Shown here piece by piece: positions 63,980 to 64,000 of a stretch of 64,000 nucleotides of DNA (the stretch's first letter is position 1; every line of letters begins with the position of its first letter). This DNA is from Caballeronia sordidicola (GTDB lineage Bacteria > Pseudomonadota > Gammaproteobacteria > Burkholderiales > Burkholderiaceae). Position numbers and translations under genes: made by a program. The notes under the pieces were generated by a model. That model did not search any database. It was given only the letters and a program-made list of their open reading frames with translations, and was not told the DNA's origin. The stretch is from positions 600,605 through 664,604 of the forward strand of contig NZ_FCOC02000003.1 in the NCBI RefSeq assembly GCF_001544455.2, written 5' to 3'.

Positions 63980-64000
63980 GGTTTCGTCATCTTTCATTTC

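Noticed and set aside
1..64000. tRNA, rRNA or CRISPR arrays
   Set aside because: I scanned the intergenic stretches for cloverleaf-like T-loop and acceptor patterns and for regularly spaced direct repeats, and found none convincing.

Overview
The window is 64 kb of GC-rich proteobacterial DNA that looks like a secondary replicon of a Burkholderiales genome, most likely Paraburkholderia or Caballeronia. The signs are a DUF4148 secreted protein, many LysR and MFS genes, H-NS-like debris of the short Burkholderia type, a NodT-type outer-membrane lipoprotein with EmrAB, and a DmlR-like/TarD/malic-enzyme block. I see no rRNA, tRNA or CRISPR array, and no intact insertion sequence. A possible IS end lies at the right edge.

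Layout. 0-3.5 kb: formyl-CoA transferase, a stand-alone membrane protein resembling the C-terminal membrane part of PntB, and an MFS carrier. 3.5-9.3 kb: DUF4148 protein; a LysR regulator divergent from D-tartrate dehydratase and NAD-malic enzyme, a plausible D-tartrate to oxaloacetate to pyruvate route; a short orotate phosphoribosyltransferase and a VOC protein. 9.3-15 kb: a candidate minus-strand small RNA, a 47-residue His/Cys-rich secreted peptide, a PQQ-like repeat lipoprotein, a damaged ECF sigma/anti-sigma pair, and divergent from it a Tat-exported phosphoesterase with a cupredoxin. 15-23 kb: D-xylose locus (galM-xylR divergent from xylA-xylFGH); xylB is not in the window. 23-28.4 kb: tdh-kbl threonine degradation, a HAD phosphatase, a membrane diguanylate cyclase and a cupin. 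29-33.1 kb: the most unusual locus, nadC followed by a single gene fusing PhnN (ribose 1,5-bisphosphate phosphokinase) to an archaeal-type AMP/nucleoside phosphorylase, then an ACS-family MFS carrier. 33.1-35 kb: a solitary FRG-domain protein and a small membrane protein.

35-43 kb is an iron locus with two Fur-box-like sites: LysR/MFS divergent pair, PepSY protein, FecI-type sigma, FecR and a TonB-dependent siderophore receptor with an STN domain. 42.9-49.3 kb: CbpM-CbpA, then TetR divergent from an EmrA-EmrB-NodT tripartite efflux operon. 49.4-52.6 kb: a guanyl-RNase-like lipoprotein that has lost two catalytic residues, an orphan Wza-like export lipoprotein, an H-NS pseudogene, and a second His/Cys-rich peptide antisense to the end of that pseudogene. 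52.6-64 kb: two molybdenum hydroxylase systems, a three-subunit PaoABC-type enzyme and an IorAB-type enzyme with a three-haem cytochrome c. Between them lie an alpha/beta hydrolase, a GGDEF protein and an EAL protein.

The best candidate for an undescribed system is the nadC / PhnN-phosphorylase fusion / MFS cluster. Its domains predict direct conversion of a nucleoside monophosphate to PRPP through ribose 1,5-bisphosphate, next to a PRPP-consuming NadC.
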